A DNA stretch of 54,119 nt from Thraustochytrium sp. TN22 (Eukaryota; Sar; Bigyra; Thraustochytrida; Thraustochytriidae). A program made the position numbers and the translations under genes. The DNA lies in NCBI GenBank assembly GCA_013306675.1, contig JABLUY010000249.1, forward strand, positions 1 through 54,119, given 5' to 3'. The notes beneath the pieces were generated by a model that did not search any database, had not been told where the DNA came from, and saw nothing but the letters and a program-made list of their open reading frames with translations. This document shows, piece by piece, positions 10,481 through 18,428 of the stretch. Each line of letters starts with the position of its first letter. Within the stretch, counting starts at the first letter, position 1.

Positions 10481-11011
10481 CTTGCTTTCTTGAAGTGGTT
10501 GCTCTTGAGCTTGTCTCTTGCTTGCTTGTCTTTTTGCGTTTCAGGTCTGCTCTGCGGCAACCGGCGCCAGGGCGCTCGTCTGGCCAGCCCACGCGCGCGT
10601 CGGACTTTTCCTCCTGCGCGAACTCGGAGTAAAGGCTGGCGGCTACCGCCGCGCGCCTGTTCGCACAGGCTGCTGCGACGGTGGATTCTGGAAAAATCCA
10701 CAGGCAAATGCCCGGGATGCCAGTCAATTGTGTTCTGTCTTCCTTGCGAGCTGACGGCCAGGCCTTCCATCAGCCAGCCAAGCGTACACGTCTGCTTCCT
10801 GCTTTGCTGCACGGTAGGCCTTCCATCAGCCGCCAGTCAAGCGTACATAGCTCCGAGTGTACAGTCCTGTGGCGGAATGGATTCTGACGGAGAAATGGTT
10901 TGTTGTGTGCTCGCTCGCATGGCGTCGGCGAATCGCCGCCGCAGCAGACCTGCAACGCAAAAGACAAGCAAGCAAGAGACAAGCTCAAGAGCAACCACTC
11001 AAGAAAGCAAG
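10481..11011. promoter_or_regulatory. bidirectional promoter between copies A and B
   Basis: 531 bases between two divergent ATGs. It holds a 7-base-arm hairpin GTGGATT-N7-AATCCAC at 10681-10701, a near-palindrome GGCAAATGCC just after it, and a duplicated element AGGCCTTCCATCAGCC...AAGCGTACA at 10760-10788 and 10816-10847. All three are repeated between copies C and D, and the hairpin plus one element also lie between E and F. Confidence 0.6.
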
Positions 11012-11131
11012 ATGTGCATGCGCGTTGAGTGCCCGACCTGCAAGAAGCCCACCTGGGCGGGCTGCGGCCAGCATGTTGAGAACGCCCTTCGCGGCGTTGC
11101 CCAGGCGGACCGCTGCCAGTGCAAAAAGTGA
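11012..11131 (+). CDS. Cys-rich CxxC mini-protein, copy B
   Basis: A 39-residue ORF encoding exactly the same protein as copy A on the opposite strand. The frame is open upstream, with an in-frame ATG at 10877 that would add 45 Ser/Thr/Arg/Lys-rich residues. The short start is preferred because it is the only one shared by all copies and is preceded by the conserved AAGCAAG leader. It is convergent with copy C, whose stop lies 215 bases away, so the two transcripts' 3' ends may overlap. Confidence 0.85.
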   Translation: MCMRVECPTCKKPTWAGCGQHVENALRGVAQADRCQCKK

Positions 11132-11189
11132 TGACGCTGCAAGAACCCAGTGAGTGCGCGTCGCGTAACAGCCTAAGAATACTTGCATT

Positions 11190-11261
11190 CTATAGATCAT
11201 TTTTGCACTGGCAGCGATTGGCCGCCGTGGCAACGACGCGGAGGGCGTTCTCAACATTCAT
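11190..11261 (-). pseudogene. truncated mini-protein copy (3' half), left
   Basis: A remnant lacking the first 21 codons. It reads VENAL, a divergent middle, then NRCQCKND and TAG, keeping the C35/C37 pair but losing C7, C10, C18 and H21. An ATG two codons upstream leaves a 23-residue ORF (MNVENALRVV...). It is probably a relict left by an earlier duplication breakpoint. Confidence 0.75.
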
Positions 11262-11346
11262 TCCGTGTGCCAGCCAAAGAATACTTGCATTCTGAGATCG
11301 CTTATACTTTTACACGACGCGCAGTCACTGGGTTCTTGCAGCGTCA

Positions 11347-11466
11347 TCACTTTTTGCACTGGCAGCGATCCGCCTGGGCAACGCCGCGGAGGGCGTTCTC
11401 AACATGCTGGCCGCAGCCCGCCCAGGTGGGCTTCTTGCAGGTCGGGCACTCGACGCGCATGCACAT
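11347..11466 (-). CDS. Cys-rich CxxC mini-protein, copy C
   Basis: A 39-residue ORF with ATG at 11466, encoding the same protein as copies A, B and D. It is the 986-base-offset duplicate of copy A and differs by silent changes such as CTC/CTT and GAT/GAC. Its 3' flank is the mirror image of the flank of copy D. It is divergent from D and convergent with B. Confidence 0.85.
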   Translation of the reverse strand: MCMRVECPTCKKPTWAGCGQHVENALRGVAQADRCQCKK

Positions 11467-12007
11467 CTTGCTTTCTTGAAGTGGTTGCTCTTGAGCTTGT
11501 CTCTTGCTTGCTTGTCTTTTTGCGTTTCAGGTCTGCTCTGCGGCAACCGGCGCCAGGGCGCTCGTCTGGCCCAGCCCACGCGCGCGTCGGACTTTTCCTC
11601 CTGCGCGAACTCGGAGTAAAGGCTGGCGGCTACCGCCGCGCGCCTGTTCGCACAGGCTGCTGCGACGGTGGATTCTGGAAAAATCCACAGGCAAATGCCC
11701 GGATGCCAGTCAATTGTGTTCTGTCTTCTTTGCGAGCTGACGGCCAGGCCTTCCATCAGCCAGCCAAGCGTACACGTCTGCTTCCTGCTTTGCTGCACGG
11801 TAGGCCTTCCATCAGCCGCCAGCCAAGCGTACATAGCTCCGAGTGTACAGTCCGAGCTTACAGTGTGGCGGAATGGATTCTGACGGAGAAATGGTTTGTT
11901 GTGTGCTCGCTCGCATGGCGTCGGCGAATCGCCGCCGCAGCAGACCTGCAACGCAAAAGACAAGCAAGCAAGAGACAAGCTCAAGAGCAACCACTCAAGA
12001 AAGCAAG
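11467..12007. promoter_or_regulatory. bidirectional promoter between copies C and D
   Basis: 541 bases, almost the same as the A/B promoter. The hairpin GTGGATT-N7-AATCCAC is at 11668-11688, and the duplicated AGGCCTTCCATCAGCC element is at 11746-11774 and 11802-11833. A short extra insertion (GAGCTTACAGT-like) near 11853 distinguishes it from A/B. Confidence 0.6.
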
Positions 12008-12127
12008 ATGTGCATGCGCGTTGAGTGCCCGACCTGCAAGAAGCCCACCTGGGCGGGCTGCGGCCAGCATGTTGAGAACGCCCTTCGCGGCGTTGCCCAG
12101 GCGGACCGCTGCCAGTGCAAAAAGTGA
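12008..12127 (+). CDS. Cys-rich CxxC mini-protein, copy D
   Basis: A 39-residue ORF whose DNA sequence matches copy B throughout. As in B, an in-frame ATG 135 bases upstream (11873) allows a 45-residue N-terminal extension. The 3' flank continues into the right arm of the large inverted repeat and a second truncated copy. Confidence 0.85.
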   Translation: MCMRVECPTCKKPTWAGCGQHVENALRGVAQADRCQCKK

Positions 12128-12212
12128 TGACGCTGCAAGAACCCAGTGAGTGCGCGTCGTGTAAAAGTATAAGCGATCTCAGAATGCAAGTATTCTTTGG
12201 CTGGTACACGGA

Positions 12213-12284
12213 ATGAATGTTGAGAACGCCCTCTGCGTCGTTGCCCCGGCGGCCAATCGCTGCCAGTGCAAAAATGACCTATAG
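12213..12284 (+). pseudogene. truncated mini-protein copy (3' half), right
   Basis: The mirror image of the remnant at 11190-11261. It encodes MNVENALCVV...NRCQCKNDL then TAG, with three substitutions in the middle. The presence of both remnants at equal distances from C and D shows that the arm was copied as a block. Confidence 0.75.
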
Positions 12285-12534
12285 AATGCAAGTATTCTTA
12301 GGCTGTTTCACAGTTGCTTGGCTTCGCCAAGTCTTGAGTCGACCCAGCTCGGTCCAAGTTCGGCCGGTCCTTTTGGGCTGAAGAAGAGAGAGAGCCCTGA
12401 CTCGGTTTTGAGACGAACAATGACGCCATCAAACCTGCTAGGCTGAGCCCATTCGACGCACTGGGCTTGGGCGCCTCCAAACGGACTACAGGAGTCGAGG
12501 CTACTTTACTTTATAAGTTACAGTCTGAAGGATG

Positions 12535-12654
12535 TTACTTTTTGCACTGGCAACGATCTCCGGGGGCGACGCCGCGGAGGGCGTTCTCAACATGCTTGCC
12601 GCAGCCTGCCCAGGTGGGCTTCTTGCAGGTCGCGCACTCGACACGCATGCACAT
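12535..12654 (-). CDS. Cys-rich CxxC mini-protein, copy E
   Basis: A 39-residue ORF with ATG at 12654 and TAA at 12535. Compared with A-D, the differences are CATC for CPTC, K20 for Q20, and PG for QA at 31-32. All Cys and H21 are kept. The upstream 300 bases align with those of A and C, including the hairpin at 12856-12876, so E belongs to the same duplication lineage but is older. It is divergent from copy F. Confidence 0.85.
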   Translation of the reverse strand: MCMRVECATCKKPTWAGCGKHVENALRGVAPGDRCQCKK

Positions 12655-13423
12655 CTTGCCTTCTTGACGGGGTTGCTCTTGAGCTTGTCTGTCTCTTGCT
12701 TGTCTCTTTGCGTTGCAGATCTGCTCTCGGCGGCAACCGGCACCAGGGCGCTCGTCTGGCCAGCCCGAGCGCGTCGGACCTTTTTCTCCTGCGCGATCTC
12801 GGAGTAAAGGGTGGCGGCTGCGGCCGCGCGCCTGTTCGTCCAGGCTGCTGCGACGGTGGATTCTGGAAAAATCCACGGGCAATTGCCCGGATGGACAATT
12901 CTGTTCTGTCCCCAACGCATTTCTTGCGAGCTGCCGGCCAGGCGTACATTTGTCTGGTTGCTTTTCCTGCTTTGCTGCGCCGTAGGCCTTTTATCAGGCA
13001 GCCAAGCGTACGTTGGTCTGCTTGTCTTGTTCTCGCATTGTCAATGCTGTGCTGCACCGTCAGCAGCATGGCCGGCCGGCCTTTCCGGGCGGAAGAAGGC
13101 TGGACTCAGCTGTTCATGAGACCCCTTAATGGCCGGCAATCAAATTCTCCAGCCCTGTCTCCGACCACGAGCGATGCGAGTCCATCGATCACGATCGAAG
13201 ATGCTACATCCCCGAGCTTCCAAATTCATTCTCCGGGGACCGGGACCCGTTGAATTCGGGCGACATCGCGGCTCGGAAGCCCCGGCGCGGCAATTTGGCG
13301 CCGCGCCGGCGCCGCGCGTGCCGCCTCGCTGCGACAGCAAACCCGCAACCCAGCAAACCAAGCAAACCAAGCAAGCCAAGCAAGCCAAGCAAGCCAAGAC
13401 AACCAAGCCGGAAAGGAAGCAAG
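12655..13423. promoter_or_regulatory. intergenic region between divergent copies E and F
   Basis: 769 bases. The E-proximal part keeps the hairpin GTGGATT-N7-AATCCAC (12856-12876), followed by a perfect palindrome CGGGCAATTGCCCG, and one AGGCCTTTTATCAGGC...AAGCGTACG element near 12984-13012. The F-proximal part is unrelated and ends in a CAAGC repeat (about 13356-13400) in the F leader. Confidence 0.5.
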
Positions 13424-13543
13424 ATGTGCTCCCGCGTGCAGTGCCCCACGTGCAAGAAGCCCACCTGGGCGGGCTGCGGCATGCACATCGAGTCCGCGCT
13501 GCGCGGCGTCGCCCCTGCCGACAGGTGCCAGTGCAAGAAGTAG
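13424..13543 (+). CDS. Cys-rich CxxC mini-protein, copy F
   Basis: A 39-residue ORF starting MCSRVQCPTC, with the W15/C18/H21 core and an RCQCKK end. The ATG follows the same AAGCAAG leader. About 8 residues differ from copies A-D, but none of the Cys/His/Trp positions. It is more GC-rich than A-D, like ordinary genes in this window, suggesting a resident rather than recently copied member. Confidence 0.85.
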   Translation: MCSRVQCPTCKKPTWAGCGMHIESALRGVAPADRCQCKK

Positions 13544-13672
13544 TAGCCGCCATGGCCACGCTCGCCAGCCGCGCATCCTCTCTCCAGCCGCCGCGCTCGG
13601 ACTCCTTTCGTTTTCTTATACATCATGTTGATCTCTGTTGTGCTGTGCTTCTTCCTTGCATCGGCGAGCTCC

Positions 13673-13732
13673 GCTCTCGCTCTCGCTCGCTCTCGCTCGC
13701 TCGCTCGCTCGCTCGCTCGCTCGGCTCGCGCC
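13673..13732. repeat. GCTC/CTCG microsatellite between copies F and G
   Basis: A run of GCTC-type tetranucleotides. Similar runs follow copy G (GAGC, about 14200-14225) and precede copy H (CTCG, about 14548-14580). The rest of 13544-14043 is extremely GC-rich with no supported gene. Confidence 0.75.
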
Positions 13733-14043
13733 TTGCTTGCGAGCCGCGGCGCCCGCGCCCTCGCCCGCCTGGCGTCCAGCTCGGCCTCGCCCGCTGGCCG
13801 CCGCCCGCGCGCGCGCCGCGGGCCCGCGCCCCGGAGAATTGCCGCCGGGGGCGGCGACGATGACGTTCTGGAGGCATCGCGGCGTCGGCCTCGTCAGGCT
13901 CGGCGCGAGGCGGCGCGGCGCGGCGCGGCGACTCGGAGGCTCGGCGCGGCGCGCAGACCCGAACCGAGGCGAGGCGAGGCGAGCCGAGCGAGAGCGCGGG
14001 GCGGGCGCAGCGGAGGAGCGAGCGAGCTGGCGAGGGAGCGAGG

Positions 14044-14166
14044 ATGTGCTTCCGCGTGCAGTGCCCCAAGTGCGGCAAGCCGACGTGGGCGGGCTGCGGC
14101 AGGCACATCGAATCGGCGCTCGCGGGCGTGCCGCCGGCCGAGCGCTGCCAGTGCAAGAAGGGCTAG
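14044..14166 (+). CDS. Cys-rich CxxC mini-protein, copy G
   Basis: A 40-residue ORF: MCFRVQCPKC start, GKPTWAGCGRH core, RCQCKKG end and TAG. It has a CPKCGK knuckle rather than CPTCKK. All seven Cys/His positions are preserved. The leader is GAGCGAGG rather than AAGCAAG. It is convergent with copy H. Confidence 0.83.
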   Translation: MCFRVQCPKCGKPTWAGCGRHIESALAGVPPAERCQCKKG

Positions 14167-14391
14167 CTCGTCTTGCGAGCGAGGCCCAGTCGCGAACAGG
14201 CGAGCGAGCGAGCGAGCGAGCGAGCAAGAAGCAAGCGAGCAGGCGAGCTGCGCATTGACTAATCAGTAAGAGAAGGTTTCCATTGGTTTTTCAATCACTT
14301 CTCCAATCACTATTGTACCACGCAGCCGCCCTTGGGCGCCCTTTCTCCCGCTGCGCAGAGGCGTTGTCAGTCTCTCTTGGTTGCTCCTCAG

Positions 14392-14541
14392 CTAGCTCTC
14401 CTGCTGCTCACGCTGCAGAAACTTACGCGCGCAGTGGCAGCGGTCCTTCTCCGGCACGCCGGCGAGCGCGCTCTCGATGTGGGCGCCGCAGCCGCCCCAG
14501 GTCGCCTTGCCACAGTTGCCGCACGTCGTCTTGTAGCACAT
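14392..14541 (-). CDS. Cys-rich CxxC mini-protein, copy H (extended)
   Basis: A 49-residue ORF with ATG at 14541: MCYKTTCGNC, then GKATWGGCGAH, then DRCHC, and a 12-residue charged tail (ARKFLQREQQES) absent from the other copies. It is the most divergent member, yet it keeps C2, C7, C10, W15, C18, H21, C35 and C37. The frame is open upstream into a SEASEASE microsatellite segment, which I read as leader. Confidence 0.8.
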   Translation of the reverse strand: MCYKTTCGNCGKATWGGCGAHIESALAGVPEKDRCHCARKFLQREQQES

Positions 14542-15260
14542 GGCGGCGCGCTCGCTCGCCTCGCTCGCCTCGCTCGCCTCGCCCGGCCCCGCTAGCTTGC
14601 TCGTCGCTCGCACGCTCTTGCTCGCTCGCTTGCGGCTTTGCCGCCGCTCCGGCGTAGTCCGGGTCGCTGGTCCGGGCTGCGGCCACGCTGGTCAGCAGAG
14701 CAGCAGCAGACTGCTTTCTCCGCGGCAAATTGCCGTGCAGTGCACACCACACTGACATCTGAGGGAAACGGCGAGGACCCGAAGGCCGCGCGTGTGACGG
14801 CGTTCGAGTCCGCTGCTCAGCCTCTCAGCCTGGGGCTGGGCGGCTCAGGCTGGGTGCCAGGCGGCACATCGTCATTCGCATGCACCGACTCCTTGCTCTC
14901 CTCTTTCTCTCGCGCGCATCGGTATGTCACCTCGCTGCAGCCACTCGCAGCTCGGAGGCGGTGTGTTTGCGGCAAAAGGACTCGGACTTGTTATGTTTAC
15001 AGGTATGACAGAATCAGGCACGGTGCGAGACTTGCAAAGGGCTCTGCGAGCCCTCTTCGCGCTTTGGAGCAAGAGCACTTGAAAAGTCAAACATCACAGT
15101 TGGTCCTCTGTCTGTCGCGGCCCTCTGTCTGTCGCGGCCCTCTGTTTGTCGCGGCCCTCTGTCTGTCGCGGCCCTCTCTCTGTCTGTCGCGGCCCTCTGT
15201 CTGTCGCGGCCCTCCGTCTTCTGTCGCGCCCTCTGTCGCGGGCCTTTCGCGATTGCTTCG
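14542..15260. other. intergenic region between copy H and the JmjC gene
   Basis: About 720 bases between the start of copy H and the stop of the JmjC gene. It contains a CTCG microsatellite, unremarkable sequence, and a 17-base minisatellite at its right end. No supported gene. Confidence 0.55.
15103..15240. repeat. 17-base minisatellite in the JmjC 3' region
   Basis: About seven tandem copies of a CCCTCTGTCTGTCGCGG-type unit with minor variants, ending roughly 20 bases before the JmjC stop codon. Confidence 0.85.
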
Positions 15261-18200
15261 TCAGGGCAGGGAGTTGGGCTTGTAGTTGTCGATGATGAGG
15301 TCGAGCTTGCCGTCCTTCCAGAGCTTGTACCAGTCGGTGGACTTGTATTCGCCAAAGGGTACTGACTGCTGGTCCTTGCGCAGGCCGCGGGGGAACTCGG
15401 TCTGCGTGACGGTCTCGAAGCCACGGTAGTTGCCCTCGTGGAGCTGGGTCCAGAGGTAGAGCCAGAGGTTGGTGTCGTCGATGTAGTTCATGGAGAGGCC
15501 AATGACGTCGTCGAGGTTGCGCACGCCGTGCGGGGAGCCGCCGGGCACGAAGACAAGATCGCCAGGGCGCTGGATGCCCTGGAACATGCGAGCCTTGCCA
15601 ATGAGCGGGAAGCGGTCGCCGTCTTGCTCAAAAGGGTCGACGGCGAAGCTGGAGGAGAGAGGGCGCTGGTACAGGTTGGGGATGTCGGAGCGCTCGAAGA
15701 AGCGCCACTCCTTGGCGCCGGCGATGAGGTACATCCAAAAGTTGGTGCCGCCGCTGTCGATGTGCACGAGGCTCTGCGTGCCGTTGGCGGCCATGAAGAG
15801 CGAGGGCCAGGTGTGCTGGTAGCCCTCAAAGGGCAGGCGCTGCGTGTAGTCGCCGGCAAAGTACTTTGGCACGGTGAACTCCTCGTAGGGAGGCGGGCCA
15901 AAAACCTCTGGGCAGTTCCGGGGCAGCGACCAGTCGTGCACGTACCAGGACTTGCGCTCTTCGACGGTGCGGTGCGTGTCGACGAACTCGGCCATGGTGA
16001 CCTTGTCAGGGACGGCGACGAGGCCGCCCCACGTCTGGTGCGAGCGGTCCAGCGTGACGTACTTGGGCGTGCGGTCGCCACAGGTCTCCTTGAAAAACTG
16101 CAGGTTCCACTCACGCTTGGTCAGGTTGAGACCCTCGATAATGACCGGGCGGCCCTTGCCGGCGTACTCGCGCGTGAACTCCTCGACGGTGAGCTCATCG
16201 GCGGAGCGGCGGTCAATGGCCAGCGGCTGGGCGCGTGGCGAGCCTTTTATGCCGGCGCGCCCGCGCTGCTTGAGGTACTCCTCGCCGCGAGTCTTATGAA
16301 TCTCAAAGAGGGCGTACTCGAGGAAGAGGCAGGCCTCCGCCAGGACGCCACGCTCGTGGGCGTCGTCCTCGTCCTCGAGAGCGGACCCGGGCGCGGCATC
16401 GCGGTTCTCAAAGAGCACGCGCTCGCGGTCGAGACGCTCGATGGCGCGGAGTAGCTCCGGGCGCTCCTTGCGCACCTCAACAACGTCGCGCAGCCGCCGT
16501 GGCGTGAGCGGGAGCGACTTGACGCGCGCGTGCAGCGACGGGTGCTGCTGCAGATAGTTGCGCACCATGGCGAGGCCGTCGCGCAGCGCCGTCTCGTTGG
16601 CTTGCTGCTCGCGCGAGTAGGATTCCCAAATCTCCTCCAGAGACGCATACCCCATGTAGAGCGACGCGTATATTTCAAGGAGCTCGGGCGCCGAGGACTC
16701 CGCATACGCGTACAGGGTCTTGTCCAGTTCAAAGGTCTCCCGCGCCGCCACGTAGTCGACCTGGCGGTCCTTGGTCGCCTCGTGCATCTGTTGCTCCTTC
16801 TTGGCCTCGGTCTCCGGCGCTTGCGCCGCCACGGCAGCCACGGCCGCCTCCTCGGAGCGCTGAATGCCGCCCTGCTTCATAAAGGTGGCGTGGTCGTGCA
16901 GAATCTCTTTCAACTCCGCCTCGTCGTTCAGGTTCTCGAGCAGCCAGCCGCGCACGCTGTCGGCAATCTCCTGCGCCGACGCGGTCTCCAAATCGACGCG
17001 GCCAGGCCCCAGCGGTGCGTTCGGGTACGGCACGTAAATGCTGGTCTGCTCTCCCGAGGAGATGAGGTACGACTCGAAGAGCAGCGCGTTGGCCCGCTCT
17101 GGCGACAGCCCGTACCCCTCGGCGAAGAGCTTGGCATCCGCCAGCACGAACTCGACGTAAGCCACGAGGTGCGCGAAGCGCGGGTCCACGGATAGCCGCT
17201 CCACCACCGCGGCCACCATGCGGTACTGCGCCAGGCTGTCCAGGTCGATGACAAAGACGCAGATGAGCGGCTTGTGCAGGTAGACGTGCAGGTTGTCCTT
17301 GCGCAGCTCCTCGATCTGCCGACGCGTGTGCCGGCGCGCGAAGTCCCTGATATCCACCGGGTTCCGCTCCGACCAGCAGTGCCTGCGCCGCTGCTTATCC
17401 AGCACGACCAGTGTGCAGGGCGGCGCCGACGCCGCTTCATCATGGCCACCTGCGCCAGCGCTCCTGTCGGCGCACGCCTCTTCGTCCGCCACGTAGACTG
17501 CGTACGCTTGGCCGGACATGTAAGCGGCGAGTGCGTCAAAGGCGGCGGCCTTGATGACGCCCTTGCACCCAACCACCGCCGGGTACCGGTCGGCCTCGGC
17601 GCAAAAGGCGTCCAGATCGGCGGCCGAGGCCACCTGGCGCGGCTCCCGCGGCTCTAGCTGGAGGCGCAGGAACTCGACGAGGTCCTCGGCCTCGTAGATG
17701 CCCTTGTACGCCCGGATAACCTCCCCGTTGATGAAGACGCGCGCGAGCATCGGGTGGCTGGTCTTCTGACCAAAGGAGAAGCTCGAGCGGCGCAGATGGT
17801 CGTCCTTGGCGGCCGCGTTCACGTTGCCGTAGAGTTTGCTGAGCCAGCCCTCGACAGCGGCGTTCACCACGCCGATCTTGGCGCGGCCCGCCAGCGCCGC
17901 GTCCTGCGCCACGAGCCGCGCCGCCTCGTCCACCTCCTTGTGCAGCGCGGCGAACGAGGCGGACCTCGGGTCGTAGAAGACCACCAGGACGACCTGCGCG
18001 GCGCCCGCCTCGAGCACCTCCGCGCTAAAGGTCTGCGTCGTCAGCAGCGTCGCGTGCTCGAACGGCTGGCCCGCGTTCGTGGCGGGCGGCAGCCACTCCG
18101 CCACCTCGTGCTTGTCACTGTACCACCTGGCCGGCATCTCCCGCATGAAGCCATCGAACGGCAGTCCTCCGCTGTGCGGGTAGAGATCGCTCATCTTGAT

Positions 18201-18428
18201 CTCCCCCGAGCCAACCTTGACCATGAGCATGGCCGCTGCCGCCGCCGCGAAGACGGCGCCCAGCACCCACGTCGGGACCGCGTCCAGCAGCTCCAGCGCG
18301 CTCTTGCCCGAGGCCGCCGTGGTCGTGGCCGTGGCCGTGGCCGTGGCCGTGCCATTGGCCGTGCCATTGGCCGTGCCCGCGCGCGCGCCCGCGCGGGCGC
18401 CCGCGCCGCCCTTCTTCTTGCCTCCCAT
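15261..18428 (-). CDS. membrane-anchored thioredoxin-like and JmjC-domain protein
   Basis: A 1055-residue protein from an ATG followed by MGGKKKGG. An Ala/Gly/Thr tail precedes one hydrophobic helix (about 50-70, WVLGAVFAAAAAAMLMV). Residues about 110-250 resemble a thioredoxin fold (VVLVVFYDPRSASFAALHKEV ... ARVFINGEVIRAYKGIYEAEDLVEFL) without the CxxC active site. The C-terminal JmjC domain, about 733-1010, has the iron ligands H889-I-D891 and H967 (SPHGVRN), with the usual WxxxFMAANGTQSLVHID and PGDLVFVPGGSPHGV context. JmjC proteins of this cupin type are 2-oxoglutarate and Fe(II)-dependent hydroxylases or demethylases. The membrane anchor plus PDI-like module suggests an ER-lumenal protein hydroxylase rather than a histone demethylase; this is inference. 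It is divergent from the PH-domain gene. Confidence 0.9.
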   Translation of the reverse strand: MGGKKKGGAGARAGARAGTANGTANGTATATATATTTAASGKSALELLDAVPTWVLGAVFAAAAAAMLMVKVGSGEIKMSDLYPHSGGLPFDGFMREMPARWYSDKHEVAEWLPPATNAGQPFEHATLLTTQTFSAEVLEAGAAQVVLVVFYDPRSASFAALHKEVDEAARLVAQDAALAGRAKIGVVNAAVEGWLSKLYGNVNAAAKDDHLRRSSFSFGQKTSHPMLARVFINGEVIRAYKGIYEAEDLVEFLRLQLEPREPRQVASAADLDAFCAEADRYPAVVGCKGVIKAAAFDALAAYMSGQAYAVYVADEEACADRSAGAGGHDEAASAPPCTLVVLDKQRRRHCWSERNPVDIRDFARRHTRRQIEELRKDNLHVYLHKPLICVFVIDLDSLAQYRMVAAVVERLSVDPRFAHLVAYVEFVLADAKLFAEGYGLSPERANALLFESYLISSGEQTSIYVPYPNAPLGPGRVDLETASAQEIADSVRGWLLENLNDEAELKEILHDHATFMKQGGIQRSEEAAVAAVAAQAPETEAKKEQQMHEATKDRQVDYVAARETFELDKTLYAYAESSAPELLEIYASLYMGYASLEEIWESYSREQQANETALRDGLAMVRNYLQQHPSLHARVKSLPLTPRRLRDVVEVRKERPELLRAIERLDRERVLFENRDAAPGSALEDEDDAHERGVLAEACLFLEYALFEIHKTRGEEYLKQRGRAGIKGSPRAQPLAIDRRSADELTVEEFTREYAGKGRPVIIEGLNLTKREWNLQFFKETCGDRTPKYVTLDRSHQTWGGLVAVPDKVTMAEFVDTHRTVEERKSWYVHDWSLPRNCPEVFGPPPYEEFTVPKYFAGDYTQRLPFEGYQHTWPSLFMAANGTQSLVHIDSGGTNFWMYLIAGAKEWRFFERSDIPNLYQRPLSSSFAVDPFEQDGDRFPLIGKARMFQGIQRPGDLVFVPGGSPHGVRNLDDVIGLSMNYIDDTNLWLYLWTQLHEGNYRGFETVTQTEFPRGLRKDQQSVPFGEYKSTDWYKLWKDGKLDLIIDNYKPNSLP

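Larger units (their letters stand above)
10293..12135. repeat. 986-base tandem segmental duplication
   Basis: The block from about 10293 to 11150 is repeated almost base for base from about 11279 to 12135, at an offset of 986 bases with only a few substitutions and small indels. Each unit carries one divergent pair of mini-protein genes (A/B and C/D) and the shared promoter between them. Confidence 0.9.
11166..12308. repeat. large inverted repeat carrying copies C and D
   Basis: The left arm, about 11166-11540, and the right arm, about 11945-12308, are near-identical reverse complements. Each holds a truncated copy, the 3' flank, the complete mini-gene and its leader. The 400-base centre is not palindromic and contains the promoter elements. 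The same arm sequence flanks copies A and B in shorter form (about 10330-10553 and 10942-11145). Confidence 0.88.

Noticed and set aside
11265-12209. Two 294-residue ORFs on opposite strands over copies C and D
   Set aside because: They are products of the inverted-repeat symmetry and run antisense to the real mini-genes, with non-ATG starts or no domains.
10293-12308. Transposable element such as a foldback or MITE
   Set aside because: The arms carry intact coding genes and their promoters. I saw no terminal target-site duplication or transposase, so segmental duplication is simpler.
13356-13400. CRISPR-like array of CAAGC repeats
   Set aside because: The 5-base unit repeats without spacers. 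It is a microsatellite in the leader of copy F.
15103-15240. CRISPR-like direct repeats downstream of the JmjC gene
   Set aside because: The units are contiguous 17-base copies with no unique spacers, so this is a minisatellite.
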